DNA of 64,000 nucleotides from an uncultured Marinifilum sp. (GTDB taxonomy: Bacteria; Bacteroidota; Bacteroidia; Bacteroidales; Marinifilaceae). The DNA lies in contig NZ_OY781918.1 in NCBI RefSeq assembly GCF_963677195.1, positions 4,638,923 to 4,702,922 on the forward strand, written 5' to 3'. Position 1 is the stretch's first letter, and every line of letters starts with the position of its first letter. Of the stretch, positions 18,101 to 29,210 are shown in pieces. The notes beneath the pieces are model-generated. The model was not told where the DNA came from and did no database searches. It saw only the letters and a program-made list of their open reading frames with translations. Both the position numbers and the translations under genes were made by a program.

Positions 18101-21100
18101 CAAAGTGGAATTGAAATGAAGAATGCTAAGAAATTAATAAGCATGTTAAGACTCTCAATCGTACCAAAGTGGAATTGAAATAATAGAACAGACCTGCATT
18201 CGAACCATTGTTCATAATCTCTCAATCGTACCAAAGTGGAATTGAAATGAATACGAATCTTTATTGTTGAAAAAAGCTCCATACTCTCAATCGTACCAAA
18301 GTGGAATTGAAATAAGAGAAAGCACATTGCCTTTTTAAATAACTTATCTACTCTCAATCGTACCAAAGTGGAATTGAAATCCTTCCAGGACCTCGCTGAG
18401 CAATTGCGATTTTGTTCCTCTCAATCGTACCAAAGTGGAATTGAAATTCAAATATCAGCACCTTTTGTTTACTCAGTATATCTCTCAATCGTACCAAAGT
18501 GGAATTGAAATTTTTCGGCAGGTATTGCAAAAGAATTTTTAGATAAAACTCTCAATCGTACCAAAGTGGAATTGAAATAAATAAAGGGAAAAGATATTAC
18601 TCATTCACTTAACATTCTCTCAATCGTACCAAAGTGGAATTGAAATAGATGCTAACCCTGAAGTTCCAAAAAATGAAACATACGCTCTCAATCGTACCAA
18701 AGTGGAATTGAAATTTGCATCCTTTGAAGCATTCACGCTTGCCTGTAAATCCTCTCAATCGTACCAAAGTGGAATTGAAATAACAAAGCAGTTTCATCTC
18801 CTACCATTAGTGAATATACTCTCAATCGTACCAAAGTGGAATTGAAATTTTGATAGATCGAATTTCATTGCCATAAAATTAATAGCTCTCAATCGTACCA
18901 AAGTGGAATTGAAATTTATAAAGCTACAACCGCTTTTCGATTACTTGGGCTCTCAATCGTACCAAAGTGGAATTGAAATGCTCTCGAACTTCCATGAAAA
19001 TTTGTTTTGATAGTCCTCTCAATCGTACCAAAGTGGAATTGAAATAAATAAGATAATACACTAAGAACAGAATTATATTCATTCTCTCAATCGTACCAAA
19101 GTGGAATTGAAATGATAGATTATTGAATGGATATAAGCCAGAAGTAGTACTCTCAATCGTACCAAAGTGGAATTGAAATTGCTTCTACGAGAAAAGGCAC
19201 AGTTGCTAACAAGCAGTCTCTCAATCGTACCAAAGTGGAATTGAAATTACGTAAATTGTCATGCCGTCACGAGTGCATTAACTCTCAATCGTACCAAAGT
19301 GGAATTGAAATAAAGTTGATACTTCGGCATCTTTCCCAACAAATCCCTCTCAATCGTACCAAAGTGGAATTGAAATGCAGTCGTGCGTGAGGATGCTTAA
19401 TTCCACATAACCTCTCAATCGTACCAAAGTGGAATTGAAATTAAAAAAAATTGCTGCTTTCATTTTTTAGGGTTTAATGCTCTCAATCGTACCAAAGTGG
19501 AATTGAAATAGCAATTTACTAATGGCAGGCATAGGAATAGGAATAGCTCTCAATCGTACCAAAGTGGAATTGAAATGGGAGAATTAAAAGCCCCTAAAAA
19601 TCAAATAAATAAATCTCTCAATCGTACCAAAGTGGAATTGAAATGGAATTACGGAATCTTCTAATGATGCGTTAGTATAACCTCTCAATCGTACCAAAGT
19701 GGAATTGAAATGGGTTAATCATTTCCAGGCCTTTCAGTGATAACTTGTCTCTCAATCGTACCAAAGTGGAATTGAAATTTATTATTGTCAACTGCGTTAA
19801 AGTACATGTTACGCACTCTCAATCGTACCAAAGTGGAATTGAAATCTGAATACAGGTGATTGGAATAGTTATGAACTAACGCCTCTCAATCGTACCAAAG
19901 TGGAATTGAAATTTATCCCTTTTATATAAACATTGTCGGCATACAAGCCCTCTCAATCGTACCAAAGTGGAATTGAAATACAAGATAGGTAAGGCCGCAG
20001 TTACTAATGGGCAACTCTCAATCGTACCAAAGTGGAATTGAAATTTTAGTATAAAATCAGCTCTATAAAGTCGTTTTGTTCTCTCAATCGTACCAAAGTG
20101 GAATTGAAATTTGCTACAATCAGTAAAAAACTTATCAAGTTGGAATACTCTCAATCGTACCAAAGTGGAATTGAAATAGCATTGTCTTGGTTTCATCCCA
20201 TTCCCATGCTTCTCTCAATCGTACCAAAGTGGAATTGAAATTACCAAGCTGGATTACTCGCATAAGCATTATTACCCTCTCAATCGTACCAAAGTGGAAT
20301 TGAAATAGTACAAAGAATGATTGATCGAGGAGAGTTAATGATACTCTCAATCGTACCAAAGTGGAATTGAAATGTTGGAAAGGTGGCGAAATATGCCGCG
20401 CCTGTCTTCTCTCAATCGTACCAAAGTGGAATTGAAATTTTAAAAGCTGTTCTTTGCACTGTTTCGGGGTTAAGTCTCTCAATCGTACCAAAGTGGAATT
20501 GAAATAATTTTAATTTACTAGACGTGCATATTCCATAAAATCTCTCAATCGTACCAAAGTGGAATTGAAATAGGATATATGTTGTTGACCAAAAAGAAAA
20601 AAGCCCGCTCTCAATCGTACCAAAGTGGAATTGAAATATCCACTATGGGGGCAAATGATAGTTCTGTATTGTTCTCTCAATCGTACCAAAGTGGAATTGA
20701 AATAAAATAGCGATGGAAAAGATTTTAAAGATTGAAGCTCTCAATCGTACCAAAGTGGAATTGAAATATTAAACCACTTCCGGAAACGGCATAAACTTCA
20801 ACTCCTCTCAATCGTACCAAAGTGGAATTGAAATTCCTATCTTAAGTATAGTAAATTTACCCTTGTTAACTCTCAATCGTACCAAAGTGGAATTGAAATT
20901 ATCCAGTATAAGCATTTTGTAAATATTCCTTTGCTCTCTCAATCGTACCAAAGTGGAATTGAAATGCAGGTTTAAAATTCTTATCGGTATCAAAAAACTC
21001 CTCTCAATCGTACCAAAGTGGAATTGAAATCTATCTCCCAGTCATTTGGTTTTCCATCCTTAAATTCCTCTCAATCGTACCAAAGTGGAATTGAAATTAA

Positions 21101-23827
21101 TTATTACCAGTTAATTTTAAATTTATTCATAATACTCTCAATCGTACCAAAGTGGAATTGAAATATAACATCATATATTACATTAACTGTTTTAGAATTA
21201 CTCTCAATCGTACCAAAGTGGAATTGAAATTCAATATAGTAGTTGCTAAATTTATCGCTGCACCAACTCTCAATCGTACCAAAGTGGAATTGAAATAGAA
21301 ACTGAACTCTACAAATGGCATTAAATAAATTAACTCTCAATCGTACCAAAGTGGAATTGAAATTACCTCATAAATTGGCAGCTACGTTTTGCATGTGTTC
21401 TCTCAATCGTACCAAAGTGGAATTGAAATATTAGATTGTGTAGAGAATAGATTATCATTTCTACTCTCAATCGTACCAAAGTGGAATTGAAATTTAACTG
21501 GTGTATCAAGGGAGGAGCTGAAATTCTACTCTCAATCGTACCAAAGTGGAATTGAAATTTAGGATCTAATTGCCATTTTGAACCCCCGAAACCACCTCTC
21601 AATCGTACCAAAGTGGAATTGAAATAAATTCCATGTTATTGTTCCTGTAATTCTTTTAGACTCTCAATCGTACCAAAGTGGAATTGAAATATGTATATAA
21701 GTCTTTATACATTAGCCCTAGTTCCCCTCTCAATCGTACCAAAGTGGAATTGAAATCTTTAATTGGATCGAAAAAACCTGAGCTTTTAAAAACTCTCAAT
21801 CGTACCAAAGTGGAATTGAAATTTATTTTTCCGAATCCCTTACTCTGCTTCTCCGATTCCTCTCAATCGTACCAAAGTGGAATTGAAATGTAGATTTTAA
21901 AGTTGGTACAACTTCACCTGGCGTAACTCTCAATCGTACCAAAGTGGAATTGAAATATAAATGCAAATACTATTCTAACTATAAGAACAATAAACTCTCA
22001 ATCGTACCAAAGTGGAATTGAAATATTGGTATAGATCTTCATATCCTACATTAGTCTATACTCTCAATCGTACCAAAGTGGAATTGAAATCTATATTCCT
22101 ACTGCTGTCTATTACCGTTGTTCCTGCTCTCAATCGTACCAAAGTGGAATTGAAATATTGTCCACCCTCCTATCTTTCCCTGCGTAGAGGTTCTCTCAAT
22201 CGTACCAAAGTGGAATTGAAATGGAATAGACATAACAGGTAATATAGTAGCTAGTGGTCTCTCAATCGTACCAAAGTGGAATTGAAATTGCATAGCCCCT
22301 TCACTTTCCAGCTTGGCTTCAAACTCTCTCAATCGTACCAAAGTGGAATTGAAATGAATTAATTTTACAGTTACTTTTCGCCAGGTTCCACTCTCAATCG
22401 TACCAAAGTGGAATTGAAATTATCTAAATCAGCAATAGTTTCTGCAAGATTAATACTCTCAATCGTACCAAAGTGGAATTGAAATGAATTAACAAAGTCG
22501 ATATCGTCGAATGCTGTTCGCTCTCAATCGTACCAAAGTGGAATTGAAATGCTCGATTATTTCGTTAAGCAATTTAAAGCTTATACTCTCAATCGTACCA
22601 AAGTGGAATTGAAATTTAATGTTAATTAACACGAATCAATTAAAAGAGATCTCTCTCAATCGTACCAAAGTGGAATTGAAATTCTTCTATAAGTAAATTG
22701 TTAATTCCTCTTATGCTGTCTCTCAATCGTACCAAAGTGGAATTGAAATAGCGATTGGCGATCAGTAGATGTATCCACAGTCGATTCTCTCAATCGTACC
22801 AAAGTGGAATTGAAATTAAGAAACTAGATCGCTATTAGATGCGTTATTAACCGCTCTCAATCGTACCAAAGTGGAATTGAAATTTCTCTAGCAATGATAC
22901 AACAGATAAACAGGATGAACTCTCAATCGTACCAAAGTGGAATTGAAATAACATATTTAGAAAATAATCCAATTATAGTAGAAGCTCTCAATCGTACCAA
23001 AGTGGAATTGAAATAGAAATAGCAGGGGACATAAAAAAAAAGACGAAGAGCTCTCAATCGTACCAAAGTGGAATTGAAATGACTGACTCGCATCTTTACC
23101 CATTTGATTTAACGAATCTCTCAATCGTACCAAAGTGGAATTGAAATATAATTGCGTTACTTAATTCGAAACTATCGGAAGTCCTCTCAATCGTACCAAA
23201 GTGGAATTGAAATCTATCTCTATTTAGCCATCTGTACCCATCTGCTGCTTCTCTCAATCGTACCAAAGTGGAATTGAAATTTGCATCCTTTGAAGCATTC
23301 ACGCTTGCCTGTAACTCTCAATCGTACCAAAGTGGAATTGAAATTTCCAATAGATGACTGTTGGAAATTCTTCGGGGTAACTCTCAATCGTACCAAAGTG
23401 GAATTGAAATATAGTTAGGTGTGATTGGCCCGAATCGTCAGGATCTCTCAATCGTACCAAAGTGGAATTGAAATTTCCCTCGAGTTGAAGTTTATGCCGT
23501 TTCCGGAAGTCTCTCAATCGTACCAAAGTGGAATTGAAATTAAATATATTTAACAGGCGGCATGCCCCCTGCTTCTCTCAATCGTACCAAAGTGGAATTG
23601 AAATTGAGGTTATCTCACGCCTTATTGAATCATCCCCAATCCTCTCTCAATCGTACCAAAGTGGAATTGAAATATTTTTATTGTTTCTGTTACCGAAACA
23701 CCTCGATAAAACTCTCAATCGTACCAAAGTGGAATTGAAATGGGTAACCGGTTTCTACTATAACAGGTCTGTTAATACTCTCAATCGTACCAAAGTGGAA
23801 TTGAAATTCGTAAAACTCTTTCGCAAC
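15183..23827 (+). CRISPR. CRISPR array block 1 (leader-proximal, about 131 repeats)
   Basis: The 30-nt repeat starts CTCTCAATCGTACC and ends AAGTGGAATTGAAAT. It recurs every 64-68 bp, leaving spacers of about 34-38 nt. The 3' end ATTGAAAT is the expected type I-B crRNA handle after Cas6 cleavage. I counted about 131 repeats here by hand (repeat 1 at 15183, repeat 131 at 23778-23807), and the count could be off by a few. Repeats are essentially invariant. The last spacer is cut by an IS66 insertion, with its first 20 nt at 23808-23827. Several spacers recur elsewhere in the array, some with point differences. Short ORFs repeating FQFHFGTIE or NSTLVRLR are only translations of the repeat. Confidence 0.98.
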
Positions 23828-23885
23828 GTAACCATCCGACCAAGCCCATCTTTTCTTTCATTTTTCGATAATTTAATTTTGGAGC

Positions 23886-24152
23886 ATGACAAAAGAAGAA
23901 ATCATGTTTAAGGAGGTTGAGTTGTATTTGGAGAGCGATTTAAATCAGTATGAATTTTCGAAGGGAAAAGATTATACCCGACACGGATTACAGTATTGGC
24001 TGAAAAAATACCGTTTGCAAAATCCAAGTGAGGGATCCTGTCAATCTGAAGGGCATTTTCAAGAGATCAATTTATCGGATGGCAAAAAACAGGCTGAAAA
24101 AGTTATGGAAATCACGACAAAATCGGGAACTCAAATTATAATTTACGAGTAG
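23886..24152 (+). CDS. tnpA: IS66 accessory protein TnpA, copy 1
   Basis: An 88-residue small first ORF of the IS66 element, starting MTKEEIMFKEVELYLES and containing a helix-turn-helix-like region (YTRHGLQYWLKKYRLQN). This type of protein is required with TnpB and TnpC for IS66 transposition, and its biochemical role is not established. The stop is directly followed by the tnpB ATG. The same protein is encoded by all three copies. Confidence 0.85.
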   Translation: MTKEEIMFKEVELYLESDLNQYEFSKGKDYTRHGLQYWLKKYRLQNPSEGSCQSEGHFQEINLSDGKKQAEKVMEITTKSGTQIIIYE

Positions 24153-24515
24153 ATGATTGCAATTTCAACCAACACAAAAATATTTGTCTACAGTCAGCCT
24201 TGTGATATGCGCAAGGGCTTCGATGGCTTATCGGGTCTGGTACAAAACAGGATGCAATTGGATCCTATGAATGGATACCTTTTTGTGTTTTTCAATAAAA
24301 ACAGGACTCATGTAAAGATATTATTCTGGGATAAAGATGGATTTTGTATTTATTACAAGCGTTTGGAAAAAGGCACTTTTAAGCGACCAACAACACGAAT
24401 TGATACTCCTAATTTTGAGTTAACTAATGAAGAATTATTCATGATTTTACGAGGAATTGATTTTGAAAAATGCAAGAAGCGTAGAAGATATTTATCTACA
24501 AATTTTGTTGATTAA
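24153..24515 (+). CDS. tnpB: IS66 accessory protein TnpB, copy 1
   Basis: A 120-residue IS66 Orf2 protein with the family hallmark YSQPCDMRKGFDGLSGLV near residues 13-30, followed by GYLFVFFNKNRTHVKILFWD. This is the intact version that copy 2 can be compared with. The stretch at 24235-24264, encoding SGLVQNRMQLD, is the one duplicated around a foreign 36-nt insert in copy 2. It abuts tnpA and lies 35 bp before tnpC. Confidence 0.95.
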   Translation: MIAISTNTKIFVYSQPCDMRKGFDGLSGLVQNRMQLDPMNGYLFVFFNKNRTHVKILFWDKDGFCIYYKRLEKGTFKRPTTRIDTPNFELTNEELFMILRGIDFEKCKKRRRYLSTNFVD

Positions 24516-24550
24516 AATTCTATGGATAATCAGGTTTTTAGAAGGCTTTG

Positions 24551-26056
24551 ATGTATTTTAACATCATGAGTTTAAAGCTGGAAAATAAGAGCAAAGATGA
24601 ACTTTTGGAGTTAATTCAAAAGCAAAATTTGTTGATTCAGGAAAATGAACAGACCATTACCAGCCAACAAAACTATATCAAACAATTACAGCGCATTGCA
24701 TTTGGTAGTAAAAGTGAACGTTTTGCAAAAGGTTCTGTTGACGAAAATCAATTAAGCCTATCTTTCGAAGAACTTGCCCAAAAAGATAAGGATATAAAGG
24801 ATGAAACCGTAAAGGAAAAGATCAGTTATACCCGTAAAAAAGCCAGCAATCATAAAGGAAGAAACAAACTGCCGGAACATTTGCCTGTGCGTGAAATCAT
24901 CATTAATCCGGAAGAAAATATAAATGGCTTAAAGAAAATTGGCGAGGAAAGAACCGAGATTTTAGAATATACACCAGGTAAATTTTTCAAGTTGGTTTTA
25001 ATTCGTCCAAAATACGAAAAAGAAAATCAGGAAGGTGTCTTAATTGCTGATATGCCCTCACGTCCCATTGAAAAATGTTTGGCCGGAAATGCCCTTTTAT
25101 CTTCTATTTTGATTAATAAATATGTGGATCATTTGCCATTGTATCGTCAACGCCAGATTTTCAAACGAGCCGATATCGATATTGCTCCATCGACCATCGA
25201 TTCATGGGTACAGCAGTTGGGTGATCTGTTAAATCCGCTGTATGAAGCCATGGTGAATACTGTTAAAAATGATGGCTACCTGCAGGCTGATGAAACGCCA
25301 ACCCGGGTTTTAGATAAGCAGAAAAAAGGCAAAACCCATCGTGGATTTTATTGGGTTTATCATTCGCCGCTAAAACGGATGGTTGTTTTCGATTATCAAA
25401 AGAGGCGAAATAAGGATGCTCCCCGAAAAATATTGAATGAATTTGCCGGATATTTGCAAACCGACGGATATAAAGTTTACGATCAGTATAAAAATAAAAA
25501 AGAAGTTACCCATTTGGCCTGTTGGGCTCATGCCCGCCGATATTTTGAAAAAGCACTGGATCAAGATCAAACCAGAGCCGAATTTGCAATGCTCCAAATT
25601 CAAAAGATATATGCCATTGAAAGAGAAATATCAGATTTATCTGCTGATCAGAAAAAAGCTGTTCGCCTGGAAAAATCGCTTCCGGTTTTGAATAATTTTG
25701 GAAAATGGATTTGTAATGAAAGCAAGTTGGTACTTCCCAAAAGTCCCATTGGAAAGGCATTTTTATATGCCATTAATTTATGGGATAGTCTGCTGGCATA
25801 TCTATATAACGGAGAATTGTTGATCGATAACAATCCTATTGAAAACAGTATTCGTCCCAATGCACTTGGTCGCAAAAATTACCTGTTTGCAGGATCGCAT
25901 GAAGGTGCAAAAAGAACAGCTATGTTCTATACATTCTTTGGAACCTGTAAAATGCACAATGTAGATCCTCAAAAATGGCTCAATTCAGTACTTGAACAAA
26001 TTGCAGATCATAAAGTGAATAAATTGTATGAGCTATTTCCTCAGAATTTAATGTAG
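24551..26056 (+). CDS. tnpC: IS66 transposase TnpC, copy 1
   Basis: A DDE transposase of about 500 residues with an N-terminal coiled coil (LLELIQKQNLLIQENEQ). The IS66 zinc-binding and central regions follow, then the catalytic core with Asp in DGYLQADETPTRVLD, Asp in LQTDGYKVYDQYK and Glu in LLIDNNPIENSIRPNALGRK. HLACWAHARRYFEKAL is a family marker. ATG codons at 24551 and 24566 are both possible starts. Compared with copies 2 and 3 it has a few substitutions, for example Asp for Asn in IADMPSRP. Confidence 0.95.
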   Translation: MYFNIMSLKLENKSKDELLELIQKQNLLIQENEQTITSQQNYIKQLQRIAFGSKSERFAKGSVDENQLSLSFEELAQKDKDIKDETVKEKISYTRKKASNHKGRNKLPEHLPVREIIINPEENINGLKKIGEERTEILEYTPGKFFKLVLIRPKYEKENQEGVLIADMPSRPIEKCLAGNALLSSILINKYVDHLPLYRQRQIFKRADIDIAPSTIDSWVQQLGDLLNPLYEAMVNTVKNDGYLQADETPTRVLDKQKKGKTHRGFYWVYHSPLKRMVVFDYQKRRNKDAPRKILNEFAGYLQTDGYKVYDQYKNKKEVTHLACWAHARRYFEKALDQDQTRAEFAMLQIQKIYAIEREISDLSADQKKAVRLEKSLPVLNNFGKWICNESKLVLPKSPIGKAFLYAINLWDSLLAYLYNGELLIDNNPIENSIRPNALGRKNYLFAGSHEGAKRTAMFYTFFGTCKMHNVDPQKWLNSVLEQIADHKVNKLYELFPQNLM

Positions 26057-26072
26057 TTGGTCGGATGGGTAC

Positions 26073-28331
26073 TTCGCAACACCTATAAGGAATGTAACTC
26101 TCAATCGTACCAAAGTGGAATTGAAATAAATACTTGCACTTTCTATTAATGCTTCACCTTCAAACTCTCAATCGTACCAAAGTGGAATTGAAATGAAGAA
26201 GAAGGAACTCAATTGGCAAGGGTGCTTAACCCTCTCAATCGTACCAAAGTGGAATTGAAATTGATAATTTGGTTTTTGATTACACCACTAAAGTAGTCTC
26301 TCAATCGTACCAAAGTGGAATTGAAATTTTATAATATCTATATAAATATCTCGTGTGGCTGTTCTCTCAATCGTACCAAAGTGGAATTGAAATTCTTCTA
26401 AACGTCGATGAACATTGAATGATAAGGATCTCTCAATCGTACCAAAGTGGAATTGAAATACGAAATGGGGGTGTATATTTCTTTAAGCTCTTATGCTCTC
26501 TCAATCGTACCAAAGTGGAATTGAAATAAAAGCCCCTTAATTGGGGCTTTTCTTCTACATAACCCTCTCAATCGTACCAAAGTGGAATTGAAATCAATAA
26601 AGGAAAAAAAGGAATCATATATCCAGGAATGGCTCTCAATCGTACCAAAGTGGAATTGAAATAATCTTAAGCCTGTAGCATCTGCGGTACCCCCTGATTC
26701 TCTCAATCGTACCAAAGTGGAATTGAAATCCAAATTTGATTTGTGCTATGCCTGCAACGAGTACTCTCTCAATCGTACCAAAGTGGAATTGAAATGATTT
26801 AACAGTAATCATAAATGTAATAAAAAGCACTCTCTCAATCGTACCAAAGTGGAATTGAAATGCATTCTTATATACTATTTGTCGATCCCTAAAAGCTCTC
26901 AATCGTACCAAAGTGGAATTGAAATTAACTCATTCCTGTCATGCAATTCTCACCGCTATTCCCTCTCAATCGTACCAAAGTGGAATTGAAATTCTTCTAA
27001 ACGTCGATGAACATTGAATGATAAGGACTCTCAATCGTACCAAAGTGGAATTGAAATTTAGTCTATAACTTACTAGAAGTTGTCGGCAGAGGTCTCTCAA
27101 TCGTACCAAAGTGGAATTGAAATTATAAATTGCCTAATTCCCTTAATACCCATTCCCCCTCTCAATCGTACCAAAGTGGAATTGAAATAATTCTTGTTTC
27201 TCGACATACCCTCTCTTTTTACCTTCTCTCAATCGTACCAAAGTGGAATTGAAATCAGAACTACCTCCTGAACTTGAACTGCCACCCCCTATTCTCTCAA
27301 TCGTACCAAAGTGGAATTGAAATAAACTAAAGGAATGTGAACCTAAGAACATAGAAGCTCTCAATCGTACCAAAGTGGAATTGAAATTGCAGTAAAATAA
27401 ATTTGAAATGAATTTTTTTTCGCTCTCAATCGTACCAAAGTGGAATTGAAATGACTACGTTTGATAACTACAAATTAGCAACTGCAGCTCTCAATCGTAC
27501 CAAAGTGGAATTGAAATTAATTCTCTGTCGTATCATCTGCGAAATCCTCGTAATCTCTCAATCGTACCAAAGTGGAATTGAAATACATTATCATTAACTT
27601 GGAAAAAATCTCGAGTGCTACTCTCAATCGTACCAAAGTGGAATTGAAATTAGAGTTGTTTATCTTCTTCGAACAATTCGTAATACTCTCAATCGTACCA
27701 AAGTGGAATTGAAATCTGTATTTTCCTGCAGAAGACGATAAACCAGCTGCTCTCAATCGTACCAAAGTGGAATTGAAATATTTACTTATGAGCAATTAAA
27801 TAGGCAAGAATACAAACTCTCAATCGTACCAAAGTGGAATTGAAATTTTGTTAGTATTTTTGTTTGTGTGCCATCGCTAAGTAAACTCTCAATCGTACCA
27901 AAGTGGAATTGAAATAATGCCTGCAACCGATAACTTTCATTGCCAAAGTCACCTCTCAATCGTACCAAAGTGGAATTGAAATCTATTTTGTTATTTGAAT
28001 ATTTGCGCCCCGTTCGTAGTCTCTCAATCGTACCAAAGTGGAATTGAAATTTCGTAGTCGGCTACTATTCTTACAAGTGGTCGTTGCTCTCAATCGTACC
28101 AAAGTGGAATTGAAATTCGTTAATACTTTGTAAATAGATTTCTGTGATCTTACTCTCAATCGTACCAAAGTGGAATTGAAATGGAGATAGTCAAATCGCA
28201 TCTATGTTAAATGTTGCTCTCAATCGTACCAAAGTGGAATTGAAATACTAACTGCACCGATCTTTGCATAAATTCTATTTTTGCTCTCAATCGTACCAAA
28301 GTGGAATTGAAATTCTGTTATATTCTCTAAT
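26073..28331 (+). CRISPR. CRISPR array block 2 (about 34 repeats)
   Basis: It begins with the target duplication and the remainder of interrupted spacer 131. Repeats run in the same orientation from 26098 to 28284-28313. The spacer at 26528-26564 contains a GC-rich hairpin followed by T residues. The final spacer starts at 28314 and is split by the IS21 element after TCTAAT. Confidence 0.97.
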
Positions 28332-28402
28332 TGAAAATAGCAAATTTAAAACCAACAATTTTTCGTAAAAGTAAACCATCATTTTTCGATAAAAAATATA
28401 TT

Positions 28403-28459
28403 AATCAACGCTCTGATTGTTGAGGGAGCGTAGCGGACGATGCAATCAGAGCGTTGATT
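28403..28459 (-). terminator. Hairpin at the end of istB
   Basis: Perfect 17-bp arms (AATCAACGCTCTGATTG and its complement CAATCAGAGCGTTGATT) have a 23-nt loop. On the minus strand it is followed by AATATATTTTTTATC, giving a terminator-like T tract. The istB stop codon at 28446-28448 lies within the right arm. Confidence 0.65.
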
Positions 28460-29207
28460 GCTGCTCAAAGATTGTTTTCCTGTTCTCCATTCTGTAACTT
28501 TTACCTTCTAGTTTTACCACCTCACATTTAAACAATAATCTATCCAATAATGCTGTAGCCAATACTTCATCATCGAGCATTTCTGCCCATTGCTGAGGTG
28601 ATTTATTTGTTGTGATTATTACAGATGTTTGTTCGTGCAGGTGATTTATAAGATTAAAAAAGGCTAAAGCTTCATGTTTCTTGATAGGGAACAACATTAT
28701 ATCGTCTATGGCCACTAAATGGGACTTTAAAAGGCGGTTATAGGTATTGAGAGCACTGGATGTCATTTCTTTCAATTTTAGCACCGTTATTAACTCCTCC
28801 ATTGTAATGAAATAAGCTTTATGACCGGATTTTACGGCATCGCTAACCAAACCGCCGGCAACATACGTTTTTCCTGTTCCTGAGGGTCCCATTAGTATCA
28901 GGTTATAATTTTGTTCCATCCATAATAATTCCCGTAATTGTTTCAATTGAGGCACAGTCATACCATTTGCCATGTTAAAGTCATACTTGTCCAGGTTGTG
29001 ATCTTTAGGCAGGCGGGCTAATTTCATTCTCCTGTCAAGATCTGTTTTCTTTCTGTGCTGAACCTCTCTTTGCAAGAGCTGTAATGTAAATTCCTGATAA
29101 GATGGTTTGTCTATCTGTGCCTGATGAAGCAATACTTCTGGTTCGTTCTTCATCTTTGTCAGCCGTAAAATATCGGCATAGTTTTTAATTTGATCTAATA
29201 GCTTCAT
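28446..29207 (-). CDS. istB: IS21 helper ATPase IstB
   Basis: A 253-residue DnaC/DnaA-like AAA+ ATPase that activates and directs IstA. Walker A is in LILMGPSGTGKTYVAGGL near residue 108. The Walker B-like segment LVAIDDIMLFPIKKHEALAF is near 168, with sensor ITTNKSPQQWAEML near 200. The length is normal for IstB. It follows istA with a gap of 3 bp. The stop lies in the terminator-like hairpin. Confidence 0.95.
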   Translation of the reverse strand: MKLLDQIKNYADILRLTKMKNEPEVLLHQAQIDKPSYQEFTLQLLQREVQHRKKTDLDRRMKLARLPKDHNLDKYDFNMANGMTVPQLKQLRELLWMEQNYNLILMGPSGTGKTYVAGGLVSDAVKSGHKAYFITMEELITVLKLKEMTSSALNTYNRLLKSHLVAIDDIMLFPIKKHEALAFFNLINHLHEQTSVIITTNKSPQQWAEMLDDEVLATALLDRLLFKCEVVKLEGKSYRMENRKTIFEQQSTL

Positions 29208-29210
29208 TTT

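Larger units (their letters stand above)
23828..26072 (+). mobile_element. IS66-family insertion sequence, copy 1
   Basis: A 2245-bp element with imperfect terminal inverted repeats: the left end GTAACCATCCGACCAA and the inverted right end GTACCCATCCGACCAA. It is flanked by the 8-bp target duplication TTCGCAAC (23820-23827 and 26073-26080), the usual IS66 length. It carries the three-gene IS66 set in order and splits spacer 131 of the array, whose remainder continues to 26097. It differs from copies 2 and 3 at several positions. Confidence 0.96.

Noticed and set aside
25370..25875. Overlapping ORFs of 75-84 residues on both strands within the IS66 transposase genes (also in copies 2 and 3)
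   Set aside because: They are shadows of tnpC, conserved only because the three IS copies are nearly identical.
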